From WVZL01 sp041862375 (lineage in GTDB: Bacteria > Acidobacteriota > Aminicenantia > Aminicenantales > Aminicenantaceae), in NCBI GenBank assembly GCA_041862375.1, contig JBGVTE010000037.1, positions 1 to 22,386 of the forward strand: a stretch of 22,386 bases of DNA, given 5' to 3'. The position numbers were made by a program, and so were the translations under genes. Positions 1 to 7,814 of the stretch are shown here, one piece after another; position 1 is the stretch's first letter; each line of letters begins with the position of its first letter. Under the pieces are notes generated by a model. The model ran no database searches. It saw only the letters and a program-made list of their open reading frames with translations, and had not been told where the DNA came from.

Positions 1-195
1 CACATATTAAGAAGAAAAGTTAATAACAGCCCTTCTCAGCCTCTTCTTGAAGATGTCATCTCCTTTGAAATTATCTATGGAGGAACCTTACATACAATAA
101 ATCTAAGCCTTGCTCTTAAATCTGAAAAGGAGACCAGGTATGAAATGTCTGTATTCCCTAAAAATGTTGCCTTGGCATTTATTCATGCCCCATAA
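1..195 (+). CDS. Minor pilin, PilW/PulJ-like (C-terminal fragment)
   Basis: This frame is open from the left edge of the window to a TAA at 193-195, giving 64 residues of a protein whose front lies outside the window. The fragment contains the stretch PLLEDVISFEIIY followed by short alternating hydrophobic strands (TINLSLALKSE). This 'PLLE-V-x-F-x-x-x-Y ... I-x-L-x-L' pattern is usual near the C-terminus of PilW/PulJ-type minor pilins, which help start pilus or pseudopilus assembly in the inner membrane. The next two genes on the same strand also encode pilin-like proteins, which supports the call. The following gene starts inside this one, suggesting translational coupling. The prepilin leader cannot be seen, so PilV-like or GspI/J-like proteins remain possible. 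Confidence 0.6.
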   Translation, partial: HILRRKVNNSPSQPLLEDVISFEIIYGGTLHTINLSLALKSEKETRYEMSVFPKNVALAFIHAP

Positions 196-1750
196 CTCAA
201 GCCTCAAGAAAAAAGCCAGGAAAGGTGCTATGAGTCTAATTTCAATTTTTGTCTTTTTTCTCTTCTCTGCACTGGGATTAAGTCTTCTCTATCTTTCTCA
301 GATTCATCTTAGGATCAGCTTTTTTAAGAAGCAGTCTACTTTCCTAGAGTATACTTCTGAAAACGGAATAAAACAGGGATTCGACAACCTTGTCAACCTG
401 ATCACTCAAGCATCTTCGCCTTCCATTCTCACCTCAGAACAATTAGAACAGCTCAGGGAAGATGTTCGAAGTAATGGTTCAAAGATAATTGAATTAATTT
501 TAGATGTTAAATTACCTCTAGTAATATCAGAGACATGGGGAAAACAGAACTGGGAAAGCAGAACTGATTGTTCTCTTGACCAGCTTTTTGAGGGAAATAA
601 CTATTTCATTGCCCTGTATAAAACATCTATCAATTCCGTGGGAACCATGGACTATTTCAAGCAGAAATGCAGGTCTACCCTTCTGTCGTCTCTGAGAGTT
701 CATGCTGGTCATCTTCCCCTGTCCTCCTTCCCCTTTCTCATAGACAAAATTCTAAAGCCAGGGGAAGAAGAGATTTTCACTGAAAAAAACAATGTTTCTA
801 TCACTCCCTCAAGGAGTAGCTGTGTTCAGCCACGAATCATCTTCTCTGAAAAAGAACTTATTCCTCAAGAAGCACCATCAGAACTCAGCAAGGCCTTAAA
901 AATAAATATTTTCTATCCTCAGGATCTTTCTACAGCACAACTCAGGACTGCACTCGGTCTCGATGAATCAGAAGAGCCTGTTCCTGATGGAGTCTATTTA
1001 ATCAAGGATGATTTAGGTTTGGGGGGCATCTATGTCCAAGGAGATGTGGACGAAATGGTACTTGCCATCGATGAAGACTTCCAGGTTATATCTTTTCGGA
1101 TAAGCCAGGCAGAATGGATTCTGAAGTACAGCCCTTCAAGAAGCAGGACGTACTTTTTTTCCTCCCTGGAAACACTCTCTTATGACTTAATTCCCCTTGG
1201 CATAATCATAGTTAATGGAAAAATACAATCTCTCGGAGGGGGAATTCTCGACTCTTCTGGAAAAGTAACGATAGTTAAGGATAGAGAAATTCCATCTGTT
1301 CTTGAGGGAATTCAATTAACAGTTATCTCTTCAGATAAAATAACAATATCCTCTAACCTTATCCTTCAAGGTGTAAAATGGCAGGAAGGAGTTCCATACG
1401 CCAAGGATTCAAAATCTCACTTAGCTATTTTTTCCACCGGAAAAAACTTCTGGGATGAAATTACAACAACAGGAGGAATTACAATTGATAAAACCACTCA
1501 GAGTAGGATAAAAGTTCATGCAGCTCTGGCAGCTTCAGGAGAGGGTTTTGTTATTGAAGGAGAAGGAAGAGAAGTTGAAATCCTGGGAGGAATTCAGGCA
1601 TCTGATTTTATCTCAGAGCGTAACACTTTAAAAATCACTTTCGATGACAGGCCGCTAGAAGGAGACAATCTTGACATGCATGTACCACATACAACAAGAC
1701 CAGTACTCTTTATCTCTTCATTTAGAGTAGAGGAGTGGGAGGATTTTTAG
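140..1750 (+). CDS. PilX/GspK-like large minor pilin
   Basis: The product is a 536-residue predicted pseudopilin. It has a basic leader ending KKKARKG, a type III (prepilin peptidase) cleavage point after Gly29, and a hydrophobic helix (roughly residues 30-52) ending in GLSLLYLSQ, which resembles PilX N-termini. Position 5 of the mature helix is Ile instead of the usual Glu. That is a known feature of GspK-type pseudopilins that cap the fibre, and the large C-terminal part (about 480 residues, beta-rich in appearance) is also more like GspK than a small PilX. ATG 140 was chosen because AAGGAG at 127-132 sits seven bases upstream. ATG 185 would give a more typical 14-residue leader but has no visible ribosome site, and an earlier in-frame TTG at 110 also lacks one. 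The gene overlaps its upstream neighbour and directly abuts the next gene. Family level is moderately certain; the exact role is not. Confidence 0.6.
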   Translation: MKCLYSLKMLPWHLFMPHNSSLKKKARKGAMSLISIFVFFLFSALGLSLLYLSQIHLRISFFKKQSTFLEYTSENGIKQGFDNLVNLITQASSPSILTSEQLEQLREDVRSNGSKIIELILDVKLPLVISETWGKQNWESRTDCSLDQLFEGNNYFIALYKTSINSVGTMDYFKQKCRSTLLSSLRVHAGHLPLSSFPFLIDKILKPGEEEIFTEKNNVSITPSRSSCVQPRIIFSEKELIPQEAPSELSKALKINIFYPQDLSTAQLRTALGLDESEEPVPDGVYLIKDDLGLGGIYVQGDVDEMVLAIDEDFQVISFRISQAEWILKYSPSRSRTYFFSSLETLSYDLIPLGIIIVNGKIQSLGGGILDSSGKVTIVKDREIPSVLEGIQLTVISSDKITISSNLILQGVKWQEGVPYAKDSKSHLAIFSTGKNFWDEITTTGGITIDKTTQSRIKVHAALAASGEGFVIEGEGREVEILGGIQASDFISERNTLKITFDDRPLEGDNLDMHVPHTTRPVLFISSFRVEEWEDF

Positions 1751-2173
1751 TTGAAGAAAGGATTTTCGCTGATTGAAGTCACTGTTTCTCTCTCAATCTT
1801 AGCTGTCTTGGTATACATGGCATCTTCATCATTCCTTGCTCTTGCGCCGAAATATCGTCTTCAAAAGTGTGTGTGGGAAATAAATTCACGTTTGAATTTT
1901 GCCAAACACAAGGCAATATTTGAGGGAGTGAATGTGAGAATAAAATTTAATTCAACAGGATACCAAATAGAAATATACGATCAAGATGAGAAAAAATGGA
2001 ATTTAGAAGAAAAGCATTTCCTTGAAGGAGTAAAAATTGAGGCTAACAATAGTCCTGCCTTTTATCCTCAAGGGACTGTTTCTAATTTAGCATCTATCTA
2101 CATCTCCAACTCATGGGGAAAATACAAGATAACTATTGCTATAACAGGAAGAATAAAAATTGTAAGACTCTAG
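1751..2173 (+). CDS. FimT/GspH-like pseudopilin
   Basis: The product is a 140-residue type IV pilin-like protein. The N-terminus MKKGFSLIEVTVSLSILAVL is a textbook prepilin signal: a short basic leader, cleavage after Gly4, N-terminal Phe and Glu at mature position 5, then a hydrophobic assembly helix. The C-terminal half has a GspH/FimT-like run of strands, with FYPQGT in the middle and an ending of the form ITGRIKI. It starts with TTG immediately after the TAG of the upstream gene; no ATG precedes the prepilin motif in this frame, and a GGGAGGA-like ribosome site lies about eight bases before it, inside the end of the previous gene. The protein probably joins the neighbouring minor pilins in a priming complex in the inner membrane. 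It could serve a type IV pilus or a type II secretion system; the window does not say which. Confidence 0.85.
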   Translation: MKKGFSLIEVTVSLSILAVLVYMASSSFLALAPKYRLQKCVWEINSRLNFAKHKAIFEGVNVRIKFNSTGYQIEIYDQDEKKWNLEEKHFLEGVKIEANNSPAFYPQGTVSNLASIYISNSWGKYKITIAITGRIKIVRL

Positions 2174-2185
2174 GCTCTGATTTCT

Positions 2186-3967
2186 TTATTTTTTCTCAAA
2201 TATGATTTTTCCATCGATGATGGTGTAGATAACCTCTGTTTTCAGTATTTCATCTTCCGGGATGTCGATCAAGTTACGGTCAAAAATTGTGATGTCTGCA
2301 AGCTTCCCCTCTTCCAATGAGCCTCGAATATTATCTTCAAAGGCGGCATAAGCATTATTTATGGTATAAGCTTTAATCGCGTCTTCGACTGATATCCGCT
2401 GCTCTGGAAACCAGCCCCCTTCAGGAGTTCCCTTGAGTGTTTTTCGTGTCACAGCCGCATATATTAAATACTTAGGATGCATATGGTAGAGAGCAGCGCT
2501 CGTTCCGGGCCAGTCGGAGCCAAAACTGAGCAATGCTCCGTTATCGAGCAAAGATTTGAAGGCATAAGCTCCTTTGCATCGTTCATTACCGATTCTCTCC
2601 TCCATCCAGCGCATGTCGTCTGAGATATGATAGGGATTGACTTCAGCGATTACACCTAGAGCTTTAAATCGGGGAAAATCCTGTGGTCTTATTACCTGGG
2701 CGTGGATAATCCTGAATCCTTTTAAGTCTATACCATCATCTTTAAGCCTCTCGTAGAGGTCAAGCATCTCAGCCACGCCTCTTGTTCCGATGGCGTGAAC
2801 ATTGGGTACAAAGCCTGCTTCCCGGCCTATTTTAACCAGGTTGTACATCTTCTCCATGTTTCTAACCTGGTATTCAGGATCGTCAGATGTATGGCGGCGC
2901 CAGTGCCCGTAGTTGTCAGGCTGGTCGTCGTAAGGCTCAAAAAAGAGGGCACCATGAGTTCCCATGATGCCATCGATGTAACCTTTCAGAGCGCCGTAGC
3001 GGAGCCACATATCCTTCTTTTTTGACTTGGGGTGAATCCCCATAATAAATCCCTTCTCACTCAGCTCAGCTCCTCGTGAAAGGTCGGGCCTCAGCCAGAC
3101 CCGGCAGGTAAGTTCACCTTTCTCCTGAAGCTCTATGAACCGTTCGGTCTGCTGTGGATTGGCAATATCGTGAATCTCCACAATTCCAGATTCACTGAGG
3201 GCTTTAAGTGCAACGCGGTTCTCGTCGAGGAGTCTCTCATGAGATTTTGGCTTTCGAGCCTCATACAGCTTGCTGAAGGCGGGGGAAGGTCTGTGGATAA
3301 TTCCTGTTGGGCGGCCGTGTTCGTCGACTTCCATCCCCTCGATAACTTCTTTATCTAAACCTGCGGCTTGCAGGGCAGCGGTGTTTGCCAGCCACATATT
3401 TCTGTCATAACGGTTAAGAAGACAGGGGTTGGTTGGGGTTATGTCATCTATCATCCATCGGTTCGGCTTCCACGGCTCCTTCTTTTCTGACAGTTTCTCG
3501 CCAGCATCACCCAGTGCCCACTGTTCATAAGCTCCCCAAAGTCCTCCAGTAATCCACTCTCCATCATCGAGGATTGAAGCGACTCTTTCTATTTCCTTTT
3601 TAAGCCCTTCCTCGTCTGAAACAGTCATCAGGTTGGCATTGTTAATCAGTGATCCAGCGCTGTTGAAGTGAACATGAGCATCAATAATTCCAGGCAGGAC
3701 AAATTTTCCTTTTAAATCAATGACCTTTGTTTCTTTTCCGATGTATTGTTCAGCTTCCTTATTCTCCTTACATACTGCCACTATTCTATTCCTGCTTACA
3801 ACCAGAGCTTTCGCTGTAGAATTATCTGGATTTACTGTGTAAATATCCCCGTTGAGTAAAACCAGGTCTGCTGGAGGAAGTTTATTCTGAGAACAGCTTG
3901 AAAAAATCAGAGAAAGAAAAGTGATAAGAGTTACGATAAAAAACTTTATTCTTGGTGTATTACCCAT
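2186..3967 (-). CDS. Exported amidohydrolase lipoprotein (amidohydrolase family 3, YtcJ-like)
   Basis: The product is a 593-residue metal-dependent hydrolase. The N-terminus has a basic start, a hydrophobic segment and a lipobox-like LIFSSC with the lipidated Cys at 25, so it is probably a periplasm-facing lipoprotein. The amidohydrolase core begins with DLVLLNGDIYTV. The HxH metal motif is in GIIDAHVHF (His98, His100). Further likely metal or substrate residues lie in EIHDIAN, VHAIGTRG, IIHAQV and LLSFGSDWPG (Asp485). The C-terminus ends with the usual small beta domain (EGKLADITIFD, YTIIDGKII). Length and motif order fit amidohydrolase family 3 (YtcJ/NfdA-like). The substrate cannot be read from sequence; members act on N-formyl, N-acyl or cyclic amide compounds. 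GAGGAGGT lies just upstream of ATG 3967. The gene converges on the pilin cluster with a 12-base gap. Confidence 0.88.
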   Translation of the reverse strand: MGNTPRIKFFIVTLITFLSLIFSSCSQNKLPPADLVLLNGDIYTVNPDNSTAKALVVSRNRIVAVCKENKEAEQYIGKETKVIDLKGKFVLPGIIDAHVHFNSAGSLINNANLMTVSDEEGLKKEIERVASILDDGEWITGGLWGAYEQWALGDAGEKLSEKKEPWKPNRWMIDDITPTNPCLLNRYDRNMWLANTAALQAAGLDKEVIEGMEVDEHGRPTGIIHRPSPAFSKLYEARKPKSHERLLDENRVALKALSESGIVEIHDIANPQQTERFIELQEKGELTCRVWLRPDLSRGAELSEKGFIMGIHPKSKKKDMWLRYGALKGYIDGIMGTHGALFFEPYDDQPDNYGHWRRHTSDDPEYQVRNMEKMYNLVKIGREAGFVPNVHAIGTRGVAEMLDLYERLKDDGIDLKGFRIIHAQVIRPQDFPRFKALGVIAEVNPYHISDDMRWMEERIGNERCKGAYAFKSLLDNGALLSFGSDWPGTSAALYHMHPKYLIYAAVTRKTLKGTPEGGWFPEQRISVEDAIKAYTINNAYAAFEDNIRGSLEEGKLADITIFDRNLIDIPEDEILKTEVIYTIIDGKIIFEKK

Positions 3968-4047
3968 GAGACCTCCTCAAAACTATTGTATTCATTTCCT
4001 GTCCAAACTCCAGATCATAATAAGGCCCGTTCGGAATTTGAGAGAAG

Positions 4048-4053
4048 ATTATA
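4048..4053 (-). promoter_or_regulatory. Candidate -10 element for the amidohydrolase gene
   Basis: On the minus strand this reads TATAAT, a perfect -10 hexamer, about 80 bases upstream of the amidohydrolase start codon. No good -35 hexamer is seen at 16-18 bases spacing (the sequence there is T-rich), so the call rests on the -10 match alone and could be chance in AT-rich DNA. Confidence 0.3.
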
Positions 4054-4185
4054 TCCTACTCCATTCTAAAAAAATAAGGAGTATGATACAAAAATTGTCC
4101 AATAGAAGCATAAATTGGAAGCATTTCATTTTCCGTGATGAAAATTAAATAGTCATTGAGCGATAGGCATACGGCTTGAAGGCAC

Positions 4186-4320
4186 GCTCGCTTTGCCCCA
4201 GCGAGCCAAAGCGGCTCGATTCAGGCTTCGCTCTTCTCTCGGGGTCAGGCTTTGTCATTATGGTTAGCATTGGAATAGATTTTATGCTTTGGGCATCTCT
4301 TCGTAATAAAGCCTGACTCC
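4186..4320. repeat. Hairpin-rich inverted-repeat element (MITE/REP-like)
   Basis: This GC-richer block sits in the AT-rich gap between two divergent genes. GGGGTCAGGCTTT at 4241-4253 is matched on the other strand by AAAGCCTGACTCC at 4308-4320, giving 12 of 13 complementary bases around a 54-base centre. To its left, GCTCGCT (4186-4192) pairs perfectly with AGCGAGC (4200-4206), and CGAGCC (4202-4207) pairs with GGCTCG (4213-4218). A further TCAGGCTT copy lies at 4221-4228. No open frame of note is present. The arrangement looks like a small non-autonomous mobile or REP-like element, possibly of the kind mobilised by Y1/TnpA-REP transposases, but no transposase is present in the window. Element boundaries and family are inference. 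Confidence 0.45.
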
Positions 4321-4354
4321 ACATGCCCGCTCAGCCTTTATACGACCTTCTTCA

Positions 4355-4404
4355 CCGTATACCCACGCTTTTTTTCCTTATCACGGAAAAAAAGATGCTT
4401 ACGG
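4355..4404. other. Long A/T-stem hairpin
   Basis: TTTTTTTCC (4369-4377) pairs perfectly with GGAAAAAAA (4385-4393) around a seven-base loop. CCGTA (4355-4359) and TACGG (4400-4404) add an outer stem across an unequal internal loop. It lies just before the promoter of the S9 peptidase gene. It could be a terminator-like boundary or part of the repeat element to its left. It lacks a GC-rich stem followed by a T-run, so I do not call it a rho-independent terminator. Confidence 0.4.
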
Positions 4405-4406
4405 AT

Positions 4407-4435
4407 TTGAAATTGAGCTCATAATTAGATATAAA
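4407..4435 (+). promoter_or_regulatory. Sigma-70-type promoter for the S9 peptidase gene
   Basis: TTGAAA at 4407-4412 and TATAAA at 4430-4435 are separated by exactly 17 bases. Both hexamers are close to the housekeeping consensus. Transcription would start near 4442 and give a leader of about 40 bases before the ATG at 4484, with AGGAGGAG in between. Apart from the repeat element, no other regulatory motif is evident in the gap. Confidence 0.55.
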
Positions 4436-4483
4436 ATATGATTAAGCAAAAAAGAAGATTTAACAAAATAAGGAGGAGTTTTG

Positions 4484-6883
4484 ATGAGAAAAAATGCTTT
4501 ATTTTTTTCCCTAATTTCTGTTTTTTTGCTAACTACCGTACTCTTTACTCAAGAACCATATAAACTTCCATCACAAGCAATAGTAGATATTGTTGATGCA
4601 CCTCCACTCCCTCGAGCACTTATGAGCCCAACAGGGAATGTAACACTTCTGGTAGAATATGAATCAATGCCTTCAATTGCCTACATGGCTCAGCCACTGC
4701 TCAGGCTTGCTGGTATGAGGATTACTCCCAAATACAACAGCCGTCAGCAGACAACTTTCTACACTGGACTAATTCTAAAGTTTATAAAAACAGGGGATAC
4801 TAAGCATATTGCTATTCCAGAGGGAGCAAAACTTGGCTTACCTCGATGGTCTAACGATGGCAACTGGTTGGCTTTTACCCGGTATGTTGATGATGGTGTC
4901 GAGCTTTGGGTGGCTGATGTAGAAGCAGGAAAAGCCAAGGCTCTTACAAAACCGATAATCAATGCAACTTTGAACTCTGGATTTACATGGCTTCCGGACA
5001 ACCGCCATCTTCTCATTTACACTATTTTAGAAAATCGGGGAGATCCTCCGAAGAAACCCGAAGTTCCTGTTGGTCCTAACATCCAGGAGTCATCAGGAAA
5101 ATTTGCCAAGGTCTGGACTTACCAGGACCTGCTGAAAAATCCTTATGATGAGAAACTGTTCGAATACTACACCACATCCCAAATCATGGAAATCGATGTT
5201 ATTTCGGGAAACAGCAGAGATATTGGAACCCCTGGAATATATCGTTTCGCAGAGTCATCTCCAGACGAAAATATGCTTCTCGTCTACAATATAAAAAAAC
5301 CTTTTTCTTACAGTGTTCCTTACTACTATTTCACACATACTCTAGAAATATGGGATAGGGAGGGAAATCTTGTCCATCTGCTGGCAGATCTCCCTCTTGC
5401 TGATGAGGTTCCAATGAGGGGAGTTCCCACGGGACCGAGATCTGTTGAATGGCGGCCGCTTAAACCTGCCGCGCTCATCTGGGTGGAAGCATTGGACGAT
5501 GGTGATCCAGAAAAAAAAGTTCCACACAGGGACAAACTCATGACTATTTCTTCGCCCTTTAAAGATAATGCTAAGGAAGTGATGAAGATTCAGCACCGGT
5601 ATTCAGGAATGTTTTGGCTAAGACCGGTAGGGAAAGCCATGGTTTTAGAATACGACTGGAAGAAAAGGTGGAGGACTACGTATCTTGTGAATGTTGATGA
5701 CCGGAGCGAAACTCCAAAGAAAATATTCGACCTCAGCATCCACGACCGATACAACGATCCCGGTTCCCCTGTATTTACAATCACAAAATCTGGAGAATGG
5801 ATTCTTCTTCAGGATAAGGACTGGATATACCTTTCCGGAAGAGGGGCCTCCCCAAAAGGTGACATGCCATTCCTGGATACAGTAAATTTGAAAACGATGG
5901 AAAAGAAACGACTGTTCCAGTGCGGGGAAGAAAGCTATGAGGAATTCATTGATTTTGCAGGAAAATCAAGAGACCTAATCATCACCAGGTACGAATCAAA
6001 GTCCGAGCCCCCTAACTACTTCATTGTAGATTTGAAGAATAAAAAGCGGAAAGCAATAACGGATTTTAAAGATCCTGCTCCGCAACTTACAGGCATGAAG
6101 AAGCAACTGATAAAATACACGAGGAAAGACGGCGTTGAGCTATCCGGGACTCTATATTTGCCTCCAGATTATAAGGAAGGAGAGAGGTTGCCGCTCGTGA
6201 TGTGGGCATATCCTCGCGAATACACCGATCCAAAGGTCGCTGGACAGGTAAGAGGCTCACCCCATCGTTTTACCTTTTTCAGGGGAACTTCCCAGCTTTT
6301 CTTTGTAACACAAGGATACGCAGTTCTCGATGGAGCCCAAATGCCAGTTGTGGGAGATCCAGAAACTATGAACGATACTTTTGTTGAACAGATTGTCAGC
6401 AGTGCAAAAGCAGCCATCGATAAACTGGATTCTATGGGCATCGTCGATCCTAAACGAGTTGGAGTTGGAGGGCACAGCTACGGAGCATTCATGACTGCCA
6501 ACTTGCTGGCACACTGCGACCTCTTTGCAGCAGGGATTGCGCGGAGCGGAGCCTTTAACAGAACCCTGACACCTTTTGGGTTTCAAAATGAACGGAGGAC
6601 TCTCTGGGAGGCTCCGGAAGTTTATTTCAGAGTTTCTCCTTTTATGCATGCCCACAAGATCAATGAGCCTATTCTTCTCATTCATGGAGAGGCAGACAAT
6701 AATTCTGGGACGTACCCTCTTCAATCCCGAAGACTTTTTCATGCTCTAAAGGGCTATGGGGCCACAGTTCGACTCGTTATGCTTCCTAATGAAAGCCATG
6801 GATACAGAGCTAGAGAATCAGGCCTACATGTACTGGCAGAGATGTTTGAATGGTTTGACAAACATGTAAGAGGGAAAAAATAG
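4484..6883 (+). CDS. Exported S9D prolyl-oligopeptidase-family peptidase (glutamyl endopeptidase-like)
   Basis: The product is a 799-residue serine peptidase. Residues 1-24 form a signal peptide with a hydrophobic core ending near LFTQ. Residues of about 25-530 look like the beta-propeller that gates the active site (repeats such as PRWSNDGNWLAF and LPDNRHLLIY). The C-terminal alpha/beta-hydrolase carries the triad: Ser665 in GGHSYGAFM, Asp738 in HGEADNNSG and His772 in NESHGYRARES. The stretches ARSGAFNRTLTPFGFQNE and YAVLDGAQMPVVGDP are characteristic of the S9D group that includes plant chloroplast glutamyl endopeptidase, so cleavage after Glu (or Asp) is likely but inferred. ATG 4484 is preferred over the adjacent TTG at 4481 because AGGAGGAG (4471-4478) is well spaced for the ATG only. 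Likely role: periplasmic or external peptide degradation. Confidence 0.92.
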   Translation: MRKNALFFSLISVFLLTTVLFTQEPYKLPSQAIVDIVDAPPLPRALMSPTGNVTLLVEYESMPSIAYMAQPLLRLAGMRITPKYNSRQQTTFYTGLILKFIKTGDTKHIAIPEGAKLGLPRWSNDGNWLAFTRYVDDGVELWVADVEAGKAKALTKPIINATLNSGFTWLPDNRHLLIYTILENRGDPPKKPEVPVGPNIQESSGKFAKVWTYQDLLKNPYDEKLFEYYTTSQIMEIDVISGNSRDIGTPGIYRFAESSPDENMLLVYNIKKPFSYSVPYYYFTHTLEIWDREGNLVHLLADLPLADEVPMRGVPTGPRSVEWRPLKPAALIWVEALDDGDPEKKVPHRDKLMTISSPFKDNAKEVMKIQHRYSGMFWLRPVGKAMVLEYDWKKRWRTTYLVNVDDRSETPKKIFDLSIHDRYNDPGSPVFTITKSGEWILLQDKDWIYLSGRGASPKGDMPFLDTVNLKTMEKKRLFQCGEESYEEFIDFAGKSRDLIITRYESKSEPPNYFIVDLKNKKRKAITDFKDPAPQLTGMKKQLIKYTRKDGVELSGTLYLPPDYKEGERLPLVMWAYPREYTDPKVAGQVRGSPHRFTFFRGTSQLFFVTQGYAVLDGAQMPVVGDPETMNDTFVEQIVSSAKAAIDKLDSMGIVDPKRVGVGGHSYGAFMTANLLAHCDLFAAGIARSGAFNRTLTPFGFQNERRTLWEAPEVYFRVSPFMHAHKINEPILLIHGEADNNSGTYPLQSRRLFHALKGYGATVRLVMLPNESHGYRARESGLHVLAEMFEWFDKHVRGKK

Positions 6884-6993
6884 TTAAAAAAAGTATAACT
6901 GCAAAAAATAAGGTAGTTACTCTTTGAAGTATTTTGTGAATAGGAAAGGGAAATAATAAAACAAGAATTAAAAAGTCACTTTAGGAGGTAAAA

Positions 6994-7551
6994 GTGAAAA
7001 AAACAACAGCTATGACTCTTATATTCTTTCTAATTTCCTCTTTTACACTAATCCTGAGCTTCCAGGAAAAAACATCGGAGACGATCACTGTATCTGTTAA
7101 AGAAGTTGCACCATTTACTTACTGCTGTATTACCCATAAAGGTCCTTTTTCAGATATTGAAACTGTAATCGGCAGATTAATACAAGAGATAAAGGGGCAA
7201 AACCTCTTTCCTAGAGGACCCATGATTGGCATCTATTATAACAGCCCAGAAGAGGTGAAGCCTGAAGAATTAAAGTGGGAAATAGGATTTCCCATAACCC
7301 CACAAAGTCTTGTTCTGGCGCCTTTAGTGAAAAAACAGTGGAGCTTTACAACTGTTGCCGCTGCGATTCACACCGGATCTTATGAGAGTGTAGGCCAGAC
7401 ATATCCCAAGATATTCAAATGGATGCAGATGAACCATTACATGCCGGCTGGACCTATTGCAGAAAGCTACCTGGATCAGGATCCATCAAAAGTCAAACCC
7501 GAGGAACTTCGAACAGAAATTTGGATTCCCTGTAAAAAAATCAAGGAATAA
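6994..7551 (+). CDS. Exported GyrI-like (AraC effector-binding fold) protein
   Basis: The product has 185 residues. It starts with GTG, with AGGAGGT at 6983-6989 four bases upstream. Residues 1-22 form a signal peptide (KK, then a hydrophobic run ending ILSFQ). The rest looks like a single GyrI-like small-molecule-binding domain made of two related halves: ITHKGPFSDIETVIGRL and PRGPMIGIYYNSPEEVKPEE in the first, and IHTGSYESVGQTYPKIFKWM and MPAGPIAESYLDQDP in the second. Such domains bind drug-like or hydrophobic ligands and are often the sensor part of transcription regulators. Here there is no DNA-binding domain and the protein is predicted to be exported, so it may bind or buffer a ligand in the periplasm. 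It follows the S9D gene by 110 bases and could be cotranscribed. Ligand unknown. Confidence 0.75.
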   Translation: MKKTTAMTLIFFLISSFTLILSFQEKTSETITVSVKEVAPFTYCCITHKGPFSDIETVIGRLIQEIKGQNLFPRGPMIGIYYNSPEEVKPEELKWEIGFPITPQSLVLAPLVKKQWSFTTVAAAIHTGSYESVGQTYPKIFKWMQMNHYMPAGPIAESYLDQDPSKVKPEELRTEIWIPCKKIKE

Positions 7552-7670
7552 GTATTGGTTTTTCTTTGATTTTCTCGAGAGAAGATCATACAAAAAACAC
7601 TATAATTTATCCATAAGAATACCCTTAAAATAATAATTGCCTATAACTCGAAAATATCAAGATTAACTAT

Positions 7671-7699
7671 AAGGGGTGAGTTGAGTCCCCCCCTTTTTT
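7671..7699 (+). terminator. Candidate rho-independent terminator
   Basis: AAGGGG (7671-7676) can pair with CCCCTT (7690-7695), and the sequence runs on into a T-tract (7694-7699). The loop of 13 bases is long and the stem short, so the structure is weak. It lies about 120 bases after the GyrI-like gene and would end the S9D/GyrI-like transcript before the diguanylate cyclase gene. Confidence 0.4.
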
Positions 7700-7729
7700 A
7701 CTTGTAAGACATAAATAAATCCCTCCTGA

Positions 7730-7751
7730 AAATCACCGAACAAGGCGATTT
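7730..7751. other. Small hairpin upstream of the GGDEF gene
   Basis: AAATCACC (7730-7737) and GGCGATTT (7744-7751) form an eight-base-pair stem with one mismatch and a six-base loop, about 60 bases before the start of the GGDEF gene. It has none of the conserved features of a c-di-GMP riboswitch. It may be part of the leader or chance. Confidence 0.25.
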
Positions 7752-7814
7752 ACTTATTTCTTAGATTGACTTAATTTCTTTAAGAAAAGGATTGTGTAGA
7801 ATTTTAGGAATAAT

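Noticed and set aside
3921..4148. 75-codon plus-strand open frame between the divergent genes
   Set aside because: It begins antisense to the amidohydrolase signal sequence, lacks a ribosome site and has no recognisable features.
6257..6742. 161-codon minus-strand open frame inside the S9D peptidase gene
   Set aside because: It lies opposite the catalytic domain with its Ser/Asp triad and shows no family resemblance.
6884..6993. Terminator between the S9D and GyrI-like genes
   Set aside because: AGTTA/TAACT is a five-base stem without a following T-run, too weak to call.
7766..7802. TTGACT and TAGAAT as a promoter for the GGDEF gene
   Set aside because: The spacing is 25 bases, and a start point would fall almost on the ribosome site.
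7552..7814. Possible c-di-GMP riboswitch before the GGDEF gene
   Set aside because: Only a small hairpin and a weak terminator-like stem are present; the conserved riboswitch core sequences are not seen.
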